From Aquisphaera giovannonii (GTDB lineage Bacteria; Planctomycetota; Planctomycetia; Isosphaerales; Isosphaeraceae): a stretch of 64,000 nucleotides of DNA. This document shows, one piece after another, positions 34,932 through 42,973 of the stretch; position 1 is the first letter of the stretch; every line of letters begins with the position of its first letter. The position numbers and the translations under genes were made by a program. The stretch lies in NCBI RefSeq assembly GCF_008087625.1, contig NZ_CP042997.1, positions 10,044,001 to 10,108,000 on the forward strand, in the 5' to 3' direction. The notes beneath the pieces are model-generated. The model searched no databases. It was not told the DNA's origin and saw only the letters and a list, made by a program, of their open reading frames with translations.

Positions 34932-35765
34932 ATGTTGCGGACTCTACTCGCCGGACTGGACGGCACGCGAGCCAGCCAGGGCGTCCTGAAGCTGGGCATC
35001 CGCTGGGCCCGTCGGCACGAAGCCTTGCTCGTCGGCGCCGTCGTGATCGACGAGCCGGGCGTCCACGGGCCGCAGGAATGGGTGATCGGCGAGACGGGCT
35101 TCATGCACCGCGTCAACCGGAAGTTCCTTCATGACATGACCCGCAGGAGCGAGCAAATCCTGGGGGCCGCCGCGCTGCGGTGCGCCGAGGAAGGGGTGGC
35201 TTTCAAGCCCCTGCAGGACGTCGGCGACCCCTGCGACCAGATCACCAGGGAGGCCCATCGCTTCGACCTCGTCCTCCTGGGCCGGGAGACCCACTTCCAG
35301 TTCGGCTTCGGGAAGATCCCGGACGACACGCTGGCGAGCATCCTGCGCTGCAGCCCCCGGCCGGTCGTGGTTGTGCCCGCGACGTTCGGCGGGGGCAAGG
35401 CCGCGGTCATCGCCTTCGACGGCAGCCTGCAGGCGTCTCGCGCGCTCCACGCCTTCGAAGCCTCGGGGCTCGCGCGCTCGCATGAGGTGCACGTGGTCAG
35501 CGTCGCCCCGGATCACGGGGTCGCGGCCGATCACGCCGACCGGGCGGTCGAATTCCTGGCCTATCACCGGATCAGGGCCGTGCCGGCCGTCGTCGCCTCG
35601 ACAGACTCGCCGGCGGCCATCCTCCTGGATCGCGCGAAGGCGCTCGACGCGGGCCTGATCGTGATGGGCGTGCACGGCCAGTCGGCCCTCCGCGAGTTCT
35701 TCGTGGGATCCGCCACGCAGACAATGCTGCGGGAACTGCCCGTGCCGCTGTTCGTCTCGCATTGA
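34932..35765 (+). CDS. Tandem universal stress protein (UspA family)
   Basis: A 277-residue protein of two UspA-like halves. Start ATG 34932; a GTG at 34923 is also in frame. The first half (residues 1-145) begins L-R-T-L-L-A-G-L-D-G-T, but its nucleotide-binding loop is degenerate (G-R-E-T-H-F-Q-F-G-F-G). The second half (150-277) begins A-A-V-I-A-F-D-G-S and keeps the full G-V-H-G-Q-S-A-L-R-E-F-F-V-G-S loop (G-2x-G-9x-G-S), so it can bind ATP. Cytoplasmic. It opens the stress gene cluster. Confidence 0.85.
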   Translation: MLRTLLAGLDGTRASQGVLKLGIRWARRHEALLVGAVVIDEPGVHGPQEWVIGETGFMHRVNRKFLHDMTRRSEQILGAAALRCAEEGVAFKPLQDVGDPCDQITREAHRFDLVLLGRETHFQFGFGKIPDDTLASILRCSPRPVVVVPATFGGGKAAVIAFDGSLQASRALHAFEASGLARSHEVHVVSVAPDHGVAADHADRAVEFLAYHRIRAVPAVVASTDSPAAILLDRAKALDAGLIVMGVHGQSALREFFVGSATQTMLRELPVPLFVSH

Positions 35766-35899
35766 GGGCCCGGCCGGGACGCGAGGACGCGGGCGGTGCC
35801 GGAGGCCCGGCGCGTGCCGCCGGGCCGGCGGGCTCCCGACGGCGACAGGAAAGCGTCCAGGAATATCTGGATTTTCAAACACGAGACGTCCGGCGTGCG

Positions 35900-35905
35900 T
35901 ATAAT
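35900..35905 (+). promoter_or_regulatory. Candidate -10 box (TATAAT) for the P-type ATPase
   Basis: A perfect TATAAT followed by GAATGG, 247 bp upstream of the ATPase start. TAGAATGAATGG at 39924 upstream of hsp20 matches 11 of 12 bases, suggesting shared control. The AT-rich A-T-T-T-T-C-A-A-A at 35871-35879 may be part of the -35 side, though spacing is long. Confidence 0.45.
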
Positions 35906-36151
35906 GAATGGCGATGAAGGGGAGTAGCACCTGCCGTCGAGCAGGAGTGGCCATCGTCAGGACGCCCGCTCACCGCGGGCCGGTGTCCACGCCGACCGGT
36001 TCGGCAACGCGAGACCTTCACCTCGGGCGCAACGCGTCCTGGGTGGAGGTCTTTCGCATTCGGGACCCGCGACGGCCATCGGGCCGGGGAGCCGGCCCGG
36101 CGCGGGGCGTCGCGGGGGCGAGGCGTCCGCCCCGGCTCGTGGAGGGTCATC

Positions 36152-38857
36152 ATGAGTCTCCTCGCGGACGACCTCCAGGCCGGGACCCCCTGGCACGCCT
36201 TGCCGGTCGACGAGTGCCTCGATCGGCTACGCTCGGCCCGGGGCGGCCTGACCCGCGTCGAGGCCGGGCGGCGGCTGGCGGAGCACGGGCCGAACGAACT
36301 CCGGGGCGCCCGGCGGGCGTCCCCCTGGGCGCTGCTGCTCGGCCAGTTCCGCAACGTGCTCGTCGTCATCCTGCTGATCGCGGCGGCGCTCTCCGTGGCG
36401 CTCGGCCACGGGGTGGAGGCGATCGCCATCGCCGTGATCGTGCTGTTCGCGGCCCTGCTCGGCTTCGCGCAGGAGTACCGCGCGGAGAGGGGCATGGAGG
36501 CCCTCCGCGAGATGGCCGCGCCGACCGCCACGGTCGTCCGCGACGGCGAGGAGCTGGAGGTCCCCGCGCGGGACGTCGTGCCCGGCGACGTGATCCTGCT
36601 CTACGCGGGCGACCGGATCCCGGCCGACGCCCGGCTGATCGAGGCCGTGAACCTCCGCGCGGAGGAGGCGCCGCTCACCGGCGAGTCGACCCCCGTGGAG
36701 AAGGGCGACGAGCCGACGCCCGACGGCCGGGCATCGACGTCGATCGGCGACCGCGCGGGCATGGTCCACGCCGGCACGGCCGTGACCTACGGACGCGGCC
36801 GCGCGGTCGTCGCGGCGACCGGCATGGACACCGAGTTCGGCAAGGTCGCCCGCATGCTCCAGCGCGTCGAGCCCGGCCCGACGCCGCTGCAGGAGAACCT
36901 CGCGAGGCTGGGCCGGGCCCTGGCCCGGGCGGCGTTCGGCGTGGTGGCGGTCATCGTGGCGCTCGGCCTGCTCCGGGGGCAGCCCCTCGTGGAGATGCTC
37001 GTCTTCGGGATCGCGCTGGCGGTCGCGGTGGTCCCGGAGGCCCTGCCCGCCGTGGTCACGATCTCGCTGGCGATCGGCGTGCAGCGGATGCTGCGCCGGA
37101 ACGCCCTGATCCGCCGCCTGCCGGCGGTCGAGACGCTGGGCAGCACCTCGGTCATCGGCTCCGACAAGACGGGCACCCTGACCCGCGACGAGATGACCGC
37201 GCGGCGGATCGCCGTCGCCGGCCGCGTGATCGATGTGTCGGGCTCCGGCTACGAGCCGGTCGGGGCGTTCTCGCACCGGGGCCGGGAGGTGGCGGCGCCG
37301 GGCGCGCTCGGCCGGCTGCTCCGGGCCGCGACGCTCGCGTCCGACGCGCACGTCTCGCGCCGGGAGGGGACCGACCGCTGGGTCGTGAAGGGGGATCCGA
37401 CCGAGGGGGCGCTCGTCGTGGCCGCCGCCAAGGCGGGCCTCCACAAGGCGGACTTGGACGAGCGTTACCCGCGGGTCGGGGAGGTCCCGTTCACGTCCGA
37501 GACGCGGCGGATGATCACCCTGCACGAGACGCCGGGCGGCCTGCTCGCCTGCGCGAAGGGGGCCCCGGAGTCCCTGCTGGGCTCGTGCCGCCTCGTCGCG
37601 ACCGACGACGGCGAGGAGCCGCTGGGCCCCGAGGGCCGGGCGGCGATCCTCGAGGAGGCGAGGCGGATGGCCGCCGAGGCGCTCCGCGTCTTGGCCGTGG
37701 CCGACCGCCGCGGCGCCACGCTCGAGGACGCGGAGAGCGACATGACGTTCCTCGGGCTCGTGGGCATGATCGACCCGCCCCGGCCCGAGGCGAGGCCGGC
37801 GATCGAGCGCTGCCGCGAGGCCGGCATCAAGGTGGTGATGATCACCGGCGACCATCCCCTGACGGCGGCGGCCGTCGCGCGCGAGCTGGGCATCCTCCGC
37901 GGCGGACGGGTCATCACCGGCGCCGAGCTCGAGGCGATGGGCGACGAGGAGCTCGCCCGCCGGGTCGAGGGGATCGAGGTCTACGCCCGCGTCTCCCCGG
38001 CGGACAAGCTCCGCGTGGTCAAGGCGCTGCAGGCGAGGGGCCACGTCGTCGCGATGACGGGCGACGGCGTGAACGACGCCCCGGCGCTCAAGAGGGCGGA
38101 GATCGGGGTGGCGATGGGGGTCACCGGCACGGACGTCACCAAGGAGGCCGCGGCGATGACCCTCACGGACGACAACTTCGCCTCGATCGTGGCCGCCGTC
38201 GAGGAGGGCCGGGGCGTCTTCAACAACGTCAAGAAGTACCTCATGTATCTCCTCTCGTCGAACTTCGGCGAGATCGGCCTGATGGCGGGCGCCGCCCTGC
38301 TCGGCCTGCCGCTGCCGCTGTCGGCGGTGATGCTGCTGTACGTAAACCTGGCCTCGGACGGGCTGCCGGCCCTGGCCCTGGCCGTGGACCCGCCCGAGCC
38401 GGACCTGATGCGGCATCCGCCGCGGGATCCGCGCACGGGGCTCTTCACCCGGCCGGTGGTCGTCCTCATGGCCGTCGGCGCCGCCTGGTCGGCCTTCGTC
38501 AACCTCGGCGTCTTCGCCTGGGCGATCCGCGCCGGCCGGCCGCTCGCGGGGGGAATGACGCTGACCTTCGCCACGCTGGTGCTGACCGAGTTCTTCAAGG
38601 CGTTCAACTTCCGCTCCGACCGCCGGTCGGTGCTGGCCCAGCCGTTCGCCAACGGGTGGCTGGACCTCGCGATCGCGTGGGAGCTCGCGCTGCTCGCGTT
38701 CGTCATCGAGGCACCGTTCCTCCGCGGGCCCTTCGGCACGGCGCCCCTGGGCGCGGGCGACTGGCTCCTCGCCGTCGCCGCGGCGTCCAGCGTCACGCCC
38801 GTCCTGGAGGTCGCCAAGTGGCTGGAACGGCGCGGCTGGTTCGGGCGGCTCGACTGA
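36152..38857 (+). CDS. P-type cation-transporting ATPase (P2A, Ca2+-ATPase-like)
   Basis: A 901-residue membrane pump; start ATG 36152 with GGAGG 5-6 nt upstream. Residues 10-60 form the cation-ATPase N domain (W-H-A-L-P-V-D-E-C-L, then G-L-T-R-V-E-A). Actuator motif L-T-G-E-S near residue 176; helix 4 P-E-A-L-P (variant of P-E-G-L-P) near 296; phosphorylation site S-D-K-T-G-T-L-T near 338; K-G-A-P-E-S in the nucleotide domain; hinge T-G-D-G-V-N-D-A-P near 636. Ten helices with a C-terminal cation-ATPase domain. Such pumps move Ca2+, or sometimes Na+/K+; specificity is not fixed. Its place between two UspA genes suggests stress-linked ion homeostasis. Confidence 0.92.
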   Translation: MSLLADDLQAGTPWHALPVDECLDRLRSARGGLTRVEAGRRLAEHGPNELRGARRASPWALLLGQFRNVLVVILLIAAALSVALGHGVEAIAIAVIVLFAALLGFAQEYRAERGMEALREMAAPTATVVRDGEELEVPARDVVPGDVILLYAGDRIPADARLIEAVNLRAEEAPLTGESTPVEKGDEPTPDGRASTSIGDRAGMVHAGTAVTYGRGRAVVAATGMDTEFGKVARMLQRVEPGPTPLQENLARLGRALARAAFGVVAVIVALGLLRGQPLVEMLVFGIALAVAVVPEALPAVVTISLAIGVQRMLRRNALIRRLPAVETLGSTSVIGSDKTGTLTRDEMTARRIAVAGRVIDVSGSGYEPVGAFSHRGREVAAPGALGRLLRAATLASDAHVSRREGTDRWVVKGDPTEGALVVAAAKAGLHKADLDERYPRVGEVPFTSETRRMITLHETPGGLLACAKGAPESLLGSCRLVATDDGEEPLGPEGRAAILEEARRMAAEALRVLAVADRRGATLEDAESDMTFLGLVGMIDPPRPEARPAIERCREAGIKVVMITGDHPLTAAAVARELGILRGGRVITGAELEAMGDEELARRVEGIEVYARVSPADKLRVVKALQARGHVVAMTGDGVNDAPALKRAEIGVAMGVTGTDVTKEAAAMTLTDDNFASIVAAVEEGRGVFNNVKKYLMYLLSSNFGEIGLMAGAALLGLPLPLSAVMLLYVNLASDGLPALALAVDPPEPDLMRHPPRDPRTGLFTRPVVVLMAVGAAWSAFVNLGVFAWAIRAGRPLAGGMTLTFATLVLTEFFKAFNFRSDRRSVLAQPFANGWLDLAIAWELALLAFVIEAPFLRGPFGTAPLGAGDWLLAVAAASSVTPVLEVAKWLERRGWFGRLD

Positions 38858-38903
38858 GCGACGGCCCGGGCCCCAACTTCTCTTGCACGCAGGGGAGGCC
38901 ACC

Positions 38904-39839
38904 ATGTCACTCTTCCGCAAGATCCTCGTCGCGGCCGACTTCTCGCCCGGCTCGAGGGACGCCTTCGACACGGCCTGCTCCCTCGCCGGCGGGGACGAGG
39001 CACGCCTGACCATCCTCCATGTCCGGCCGGAGCTCGAGGGGCGCGGCCCCGAGGAGGGCCGCGAGGCGGCGATCGACCGCCTCCGCGAGGCCTACGTCCC
39101 CGATCGCCCGCTGGCCGTGGAATACCTCGTACGCGACGGCGAGCCCAGGGACGTGCTGATCGCCGGGGCCGCGGAGCGGCGGCCCGACCTGCTGGTCATG
39201 GGGACGCACGGCCGCACCGGCCTGGGCCGCCTGGTGATGGGAAGCGTGGCCGAGGAGGTGCTCCGCCGCGCGGCCTGCCCGGTGCTCATCCGCCGGTCCC
39301 GCCGCGGCGACGACGCGGGGCGTCCCGCGAGGCGGCCCGCGCGCGTCATCCTCCATCCGACGGACTTCTCGGCGTCGTCCGACGCCGCCCTCCGCGTGGC
39401 CCGCGCCCTGGCCCGCGACCAGGGGGCGAAGCTGGTCCTCCTGCACGTCCTCCAGGTCCTCGCCGCCGCCCACATCGACGTGCCGCCCACGGTGGAGGAT
39501 CCGGAGATCTGCAGGCAGACCCTGCAGTCGATGTGCGAGGCCCTGGACGACCAGGACCTCCGGCAGTCCGTGACGCCGCAACTGAAGCTCGGCCAGCCGA
39601 TCTCCGAGATCCTCAGGGCGGCGGAGGACGACCGGTGCGACCTGCTGGTCATGGGGACGCACGGCCGCACCGGCCTGGGCCGCCTGCTGATGGGCAGCAT
39701 GGCCGAGGAGGTGCTCCGCCGCACGACCTGCCCCGTCCTCCTGGTCCGCGCCGGCCTGACGACCCCGGCCGAGGCGGAGCACGCCCTGGCGGGCGGACGG
39801 GCCGGCACGCAGGGAGCGGCCGCCCCCCGCCCGGGCTGA
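38904..39839 (+). CDS. Tandem universal stress protein (two intact UspA domains)
   Basis: A 311-residue protein from ATG 38904 (GGGGAGG 5 nt upstream). Both halves begin with the Usp strand (K-I-L-V-A-A-D-F-S and R-V-I-L-H-P-T-D-F-S), and both end with an intact ATP loop, G-T-H-G-R-T-G-L-G-R-L-V-M-G-S and its near copy with L-L-M-G-S. This near-identity indicates internal duplication. It follows the ATPase after 46 bp, so they are probably one transcript, ended by the hairpin at 39864. Confidence 0.9.
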   Translation: MSLFRKILVAADFSPGSRDAFDTACSLAGGDEARLTILHVRPELEGRGPEEGREAAIDRLREAYVPDRPLAVEYLVRDGEPRDVLIAGAAERRPDLLVMGTHGRTGLGRLVMGSVAEEVLRRAACPVLIRRSRRGDDAGRPARRPARVILHPTDFSASSDAALRVARALARDQGAKLVLLHVLQVLAAAHIDVPPTVEDPEICRQTLQSMCEALDDQDLRQSVTPQLKLGQPISEILRAAEDDRCDLLVMGTHGRTGLGRLLMGSMAEEVLRRTTCPVLLVRAGLTTPAEAEHALAGGRAGTQGAAAPRPG

Positions 39840-39863
39840 GGGCGGGCCTCGTCCCCCGCGAGG

Positions 39864-39886
39864 CGACCACGGGCGGGGTCGTTTTT
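39864..39886 (+). terminator. Intrinsic terminator after the ATPase-UspA pair
   Basis: Stem CGACC / GGTCG with an 8-nt GC-rich loop, directly followed by five T residues, 25 bp after the UspA stop codon. Confidence 0.5.
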
Positions 39887-39923
39887 CTCCGGACGATCCG
39901 GAACCATGGCCGTGGCCCCGGCG

Positions 39924-39929
39924 TAGAAT
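39924..39929 (+). promoter_or_regulatory. Candidate -10 box (TAGAAT) for hsp20
   Basis: TAGAATGAATGG lies 495 bp upstream of the hsp20 start and nearly equals the box at 35900. The 39930-40423 stretch after it has no supported gene, so a long leader or a second promoter closer to hsp20 is likely. Confidence 0.35.
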
Positions 39930-40423
39930 GAATGGAGGGCGAGGAGACGAGCCCGAAACCCAGGATGCGGCATCAGCCGAAACTCGCCCCGGCCACCCCG
40001 ACGGTGGCCCGGCGGGATCCGATCGATTCAAGCGGAGGGCCCCACGGGCATCGCCCGTCATGCTCCTGCCGGAGCAAGCCTCCCCGCCCCCCGTGCCCGC
40101 CCCCGGGAAGTGGCCGCCGCGCCGGACGCGGTGCTCGGGACGCGGGCGTGGACGCCGACCATGATCGCGAGTCGGTTCATCAGCCGAGCAAGCGGCTCGG
40201 CACGCTGCAACGCTACGACGAGCGGATCGCCCGCGCCGAGGGCCGCACCGACCCCCGGGCATCCCGGTGCCCCGAGGCGCCAGGGCCGGAAAGGCGTCTG
40301 GCGTCTCGAGGGACGGGACTGATCGGCGAGGAGGCTCGGGAGTGCCGCTTCCGAGCCCTCGCCTCCTCTGGCCGCGCGCGGCGGATGCGCGTCTTCGAGC
40401 CCCAACCACGAAAGGAGAGAGCC

Positions 40424-41005
40424 ATGGCGGAGGTGAAAGAGGCACCCAGGACCAGGGCCGAGCCCCCGAAGGGCAAGTCGCCGGCGACGGAGATCGAACA
40501 CCGCCCGGCGGCCTCCCCGGGCACGTGGGCCGAGCACCCGTTCGCCTTCATGCACCGGTTCGCCGAGGAGATGGATCGGCTCTTCGACGACTTCGGCCTC
40601 CGCGTGCCGCGCCTCGTCGGCCGCGGCCGCGAGCTGCTGCGGCGCGAGGCTGGGCTGATCCCGGCCGAGTGGTCGCCCCGCATCGACGTCCAGCGGAAGG
40701 ACGGCAGCCTCGTCGTCCGGGTCGACCTGCCCGGGCTTTCAAAGGAGGACATCAAGGTCGAGGTCGCCGACGAGCAGCTCACGATCCGGGGGGAGCGGAA
40801 GCAGGAGGAGAAGGGGGAGCACGAGGGCTACAGCTACACCGAGTGCTCCTACGGCAGCTTCTACCGCGTCATCCCGCTGCCCGAGGGCGTCGATGCCGCG
40901 AAGGCCTCGGCCGAATTCCACAACGGCGTGCTCGAGGTCGCCATGCCGGCGATGCCGGCGAAGGCGCCGCAGGCCCGCCGGCTGGAGGTCCGGGACAAGT
41001 CGTAG
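40424..41005 (+). CDS. Small heat-shock protein, Hsp20 / alpha-crystallin family
   Basis: A 193-residue ATP-independent chaperone from ATG 40424 (AAAGGAGAG 5-6 nt upstream). The N-terminus (1-75) is long and charged, with F-M-H-R-F-A-E-E-M-D-R-L-F-D-D-F. The alpha-crystallin domain (80-180) has W-S-P-R-I-D-V, V-R-V-D-L-P-G-L-S-K-E-D-I-K-V-E-V, L-T-I-R-G-E-R and the G-V-L-E-V-A-M-P end. The usual C-terminal I-x-I oligomerisation motif is not evident. It heads a run of small stress genes. Confidence 0.92.
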   Translation: MAEVKEAPRTRAEPPKGKSPATEIEHRPAASPGTWAEHPFAFMHRFAEEMDRLFDDFGLRVPRLVGRGRELLRREAGLIPAEWSPRIDVQRKDGSLVVRVDLPGLSKEDIKVEVADEQLTIRGERKQEEKGEHEGYSYTECSYGSFYRVIPLPEGVDAAKASAEFHNGVLEVAMPAMPAKAPQARRLEVRDKS

Positions 41006-41079
41006 GTGGGTTGCCCGATCGAACGAAGGTCCCATCCGGGCGTCGCCTCGACGCCGGAGCCGCGATGAGAGGAGTCGCC

Positions 41080-41310
41080 ATGGATACCGAGCTCTACATC
41101 AACGAGCAGGGGCGTTTCCAGATCGCCTCCGAGGAACTCGCCGGCTTCGTCGCGTACCTGCGGGAGAACGCGGTGCCTTGCGACGTGCAGCCGGCGGAGA
41201 GGGTCCAGGCGGGGGGACGATCCTACGGGGTCATCCGCCTGCAACATCTCTACGACACCGACACCGCCCGGGGCCTGTACCGTACGTGGCGGCAGGCGGC
41301 CGCGGTGTAA
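41080..41310 (+). CDS. Small hypothetical protein, 76 residues
   Basis: From ATG 41080 with AGAGGAG 6 nt upstream; ATG 41065 is an alternative. Mostly alpha/beta: T-E-L-Y-I-N-E-Q-G-R-F-Q-I-A, then F-V-A-Y-L-R-E-N-A-V-P-C-D and Y-G-V-I-R-L-Q-H-L-Y-D-T-D. Lies 74 bp after hsp20 and before the dodecins, so it probably belongs to the same stress transcript. No family recognised. Confidence 0.65.
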   Translation: MDTELYINEQGRFQIASEELAGFVAYLRENAVPCDVQPAERVQAGGRSYGVIRLQHLYDTDTARGLYRTWRQAAAV

Positions 41311-41445
41311 GGAGGCCTCCACGCCCGGCGCCCGGTCGAGCGGCCGGCCCGCGGCGTGGCACCCCGGACGGCCGCGACGGAGGAGGCCATGCAACCCGTC
41401 GGGGAGCGGCGCGTCCCTGAGAACTCGCGGTCGGAGGAGAATGCC

Positions 41446-41805
41446 ATGAACACGAGAACCACGCTCGAGGAGCCCGCCGCGTCGCCCCGCGCCGAGCATG
41501 CCCGATCCCCGGCGGTGATCCGGGTGGTCGAGATGGTCGGGGTCTCGACGGAGGGCTGGGAAGACGCCGTCAGGCAGGCGGTGGCCCGCGCCTCGCGGAC
41601 CGTCCGGCACCTCACGGGGATCGACGTGGTCCGCCGCTCCGGCGTCGTCCGCGACGGCCGGATCGCGGAGTACCACGCCGCCGTCAAGGCGGCCTTCATC
41701 GTTGAGCCGGCGGGCGCCGCCGGGGGCGGGGCCACATCCGGGGCGGCCGCAACACCGGCCGACGACAATTTCGGCATCTGGGGCTCCGCCAGCGACATCC
41801 AGTAG
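41446..41805 (+). CDS. Dodecin-like flavin-binding protein with terminal extensions
   Basis: A 119-residue protein, ATG 41446, GGAGGAGA just upstream. The core (residues 24-85) is dodecin: V-I-R-V-V-E-M-V-G-V-S-T-E-G-W-E-D-A, then A-V-A-R-A-S-R-T-V-R and I-A-E-Y-H-A-A-V-K-A-A-F. Dodecins form 12-mers that store and protect flavin. The N-terminal 22 residues and a C-terminal Ala/Gly-rich tail of about 30 are not part of the usual 65-70 residue fold. Confidence 0.85.
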   Translation: MNTRTTLEEPAASPRAEHARSPAVIRVVEMVGVSTEGWEDAVRQAVARASRTVRHLTGIDVVRRSGVVRDGRIAEYHAAVKAAFIVEPAGAAGGGATSGAAATPADDNFGIWGSASDIQ

Positions 41806-41826
41806 CGGCCCCCGGGAAGGGGGCCG
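41806..41826 (+). terminator. GC-rich hairpin between the two dodecin genes
   Basis: Perfect 8-bp inverted repeat CGGCCCCC / GGGGGCCG around a five-base loop, starting right after the stop codon. No T-tract follows, so it may attenuate or protect RNA rather than fully terminate. Confidence 0.4.
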
Positions 41827-41896
41827 TCCTTGCGGGACGGAGCCGAGCGTTCCTTGTCCTCGAAGCGGCTCGGGCACGAGAGCCGAGGAGGTCGCC

Positions 41897-42145
41897 ATGG
41901 CGACGAAGAAGACGCACGCGGACGGCGGCGCGGTGGTCCGGGTGGCCGAGATGGTGGGCACCTCCACCGAGGGCTGGGAGGACGCGGCCCAACGCGCGGT
42001 GGCGCGAGCCTCGGAGACCATCCGCCACGTCACGGGACTGGACCTGATCCGCAGCACCGCCGTCGTGAAGGACGGGCGGATCGCGGAGTACCATGCCACC
42101 GTCAAGGTGGCCTTCGTCGTCGAGCCGGCGGCGATCGAGTCGTAA
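41897..42145 (+). CDS. Dodecin
   Basis: An 82-residue paralogue of the preceding protein, from ATG 41897 (GAGGAGG 6 nt upstream). V-V-R-V-A-E-M-V-G-T-S-T-E-G-W-E-D-A-A, A-V-A-R-A-S-E-T-I-R-H-V and I-A-E-Y-H-A-T-V-K-V-A-F-V-V are the family core; the conserved Trp that stacks on flavin is present. Length is normal for dodecin. The two genes look like a local duplication. Confidence 0.9.
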   Translation: MATKKTHADGGAVVRVAEMVGTSTEGWEDAAQRAVARASETIRHVTGLDLIRSTAVVKDGRIAEYHATVKVAFVVEPAAIES

Positions 42146-42335
42146 TCGCGGCGCGGGGAAGGCCGGCCCGGCTCGCGATCCATCGGTGCCCGCCGGCCGA
42201 TCGGGGCGACGGCCCCGCCCCGCGCCTTGAGAGCGGAGTGCCGTCGCCAGGGCCGCCTCGCCCGCTCGAGCCGGCCGCCGGCGCGGATCCGGCCGGGCCG
42301 GGGGCGAGGACCACTGATCCGAGAGGAGGACGGCG

Positions 42336-42785
42336 ATGAACGCGGCCATCCATGCTCCGTTCGAGGGCACGATCCGTACGACGAGCACCTGGCTCAGCGA
42401 GCTGACCGAGGGCCTGGAGTGGGACGACCCTCATCGGGCCTACCGCGCCCTGCGGTCGGTGCTCCACGCGCTGCGAGACCGCCTGACCGTGGCGGAGGCC
42501 GTGGACCTGGGGGCCCAGCTCCCGATGCTCATCCGCGGGCTGTACTACGAAGGCTGGACCCCGAACCACAAGCCGGTCAGGGAACGCAGGAGGGAGGACT
42601 TCCTGGCCCACATCGCGGCGGCCTTCCGGGACGACCCCGAGGTCTCCCCCGAAGGCGTCGCCTGGGCCGTCTTCGAGGTCCTGCAACGGCACGTCTCCGC
42701 CGGGGAGATCGGCGACGTCAAGGCGATCCTCCCCGCGGAGATCCGCACGCTCTGGCCGAGGACCGAGGCGCACCGAGGCTCGTGA
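42336..42785 (+). CDS. DUF2267 protein
   Basis: A 149-residue helical cytoplasmic protein; ATG 42336, GAGAGGAGG 8 nt upstream. The pattern T-W-L-S-E-L-T-E-G-L-E-W-D-D-P-H-R-A-Y, L-R-S-V-L-H-A-L-R-D-R-L, A-Q-L-P-M-L-I-R-G-L-Y-Y-E-G-W and I-G-D-V-K-A-I-L-P-A-E-I-R-T-L-W is the DUF2267 signature. Members often sit with stress proteins, as here, but their biochemical role is unknown to me. Confidence 0.88.
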   Translation: MNAAIHAPFEGTIRTTSTWLSELTEGLEWDDPHRAYRALRSVLHALRDRLTVAEAVDLGAQLPMLIRGLYYEGWTPNHKPVRERRREDFLAHIAAAFRDDPEVSPEGVAWAVFEVLQRHVSAGEIGDVKAILPAEIRTLWPRTEAHRGS

Positions 42786-42973
42786 GGAGCGGCTCGATCC
42801 CGAAATATGAGCGGCCGGCCCCGATCCGCGACCACCGGCGGAAGGGGCCGCGACCCCGGCCCCATCGCCTGGACCTCCCGGGGACTTGATCGCCCCCGCC
42901 CGATCCCGCACGATGGGCGCGGGCCGGCACGATCCCTTTCCCGTCGCCGCAACGCCCGGGAGGACGCTCCGCG

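Noticed and set aside
36227-39013. Long minus-strand frame opposite the P-type ATPase, and a plus-strand frame 35908-39009 in another phase
   Set aside because: Both shadow a gene with all P-type ATPase motifs; neither has a recognisable motif or ribosome site.
40267-41310. Plus-strand frame overlapping hsp20 in another phase
   Set aside because: Only its last 76 codons, from ATG 41080, look real; the rest is an out-of-frame shadow of hsp20.
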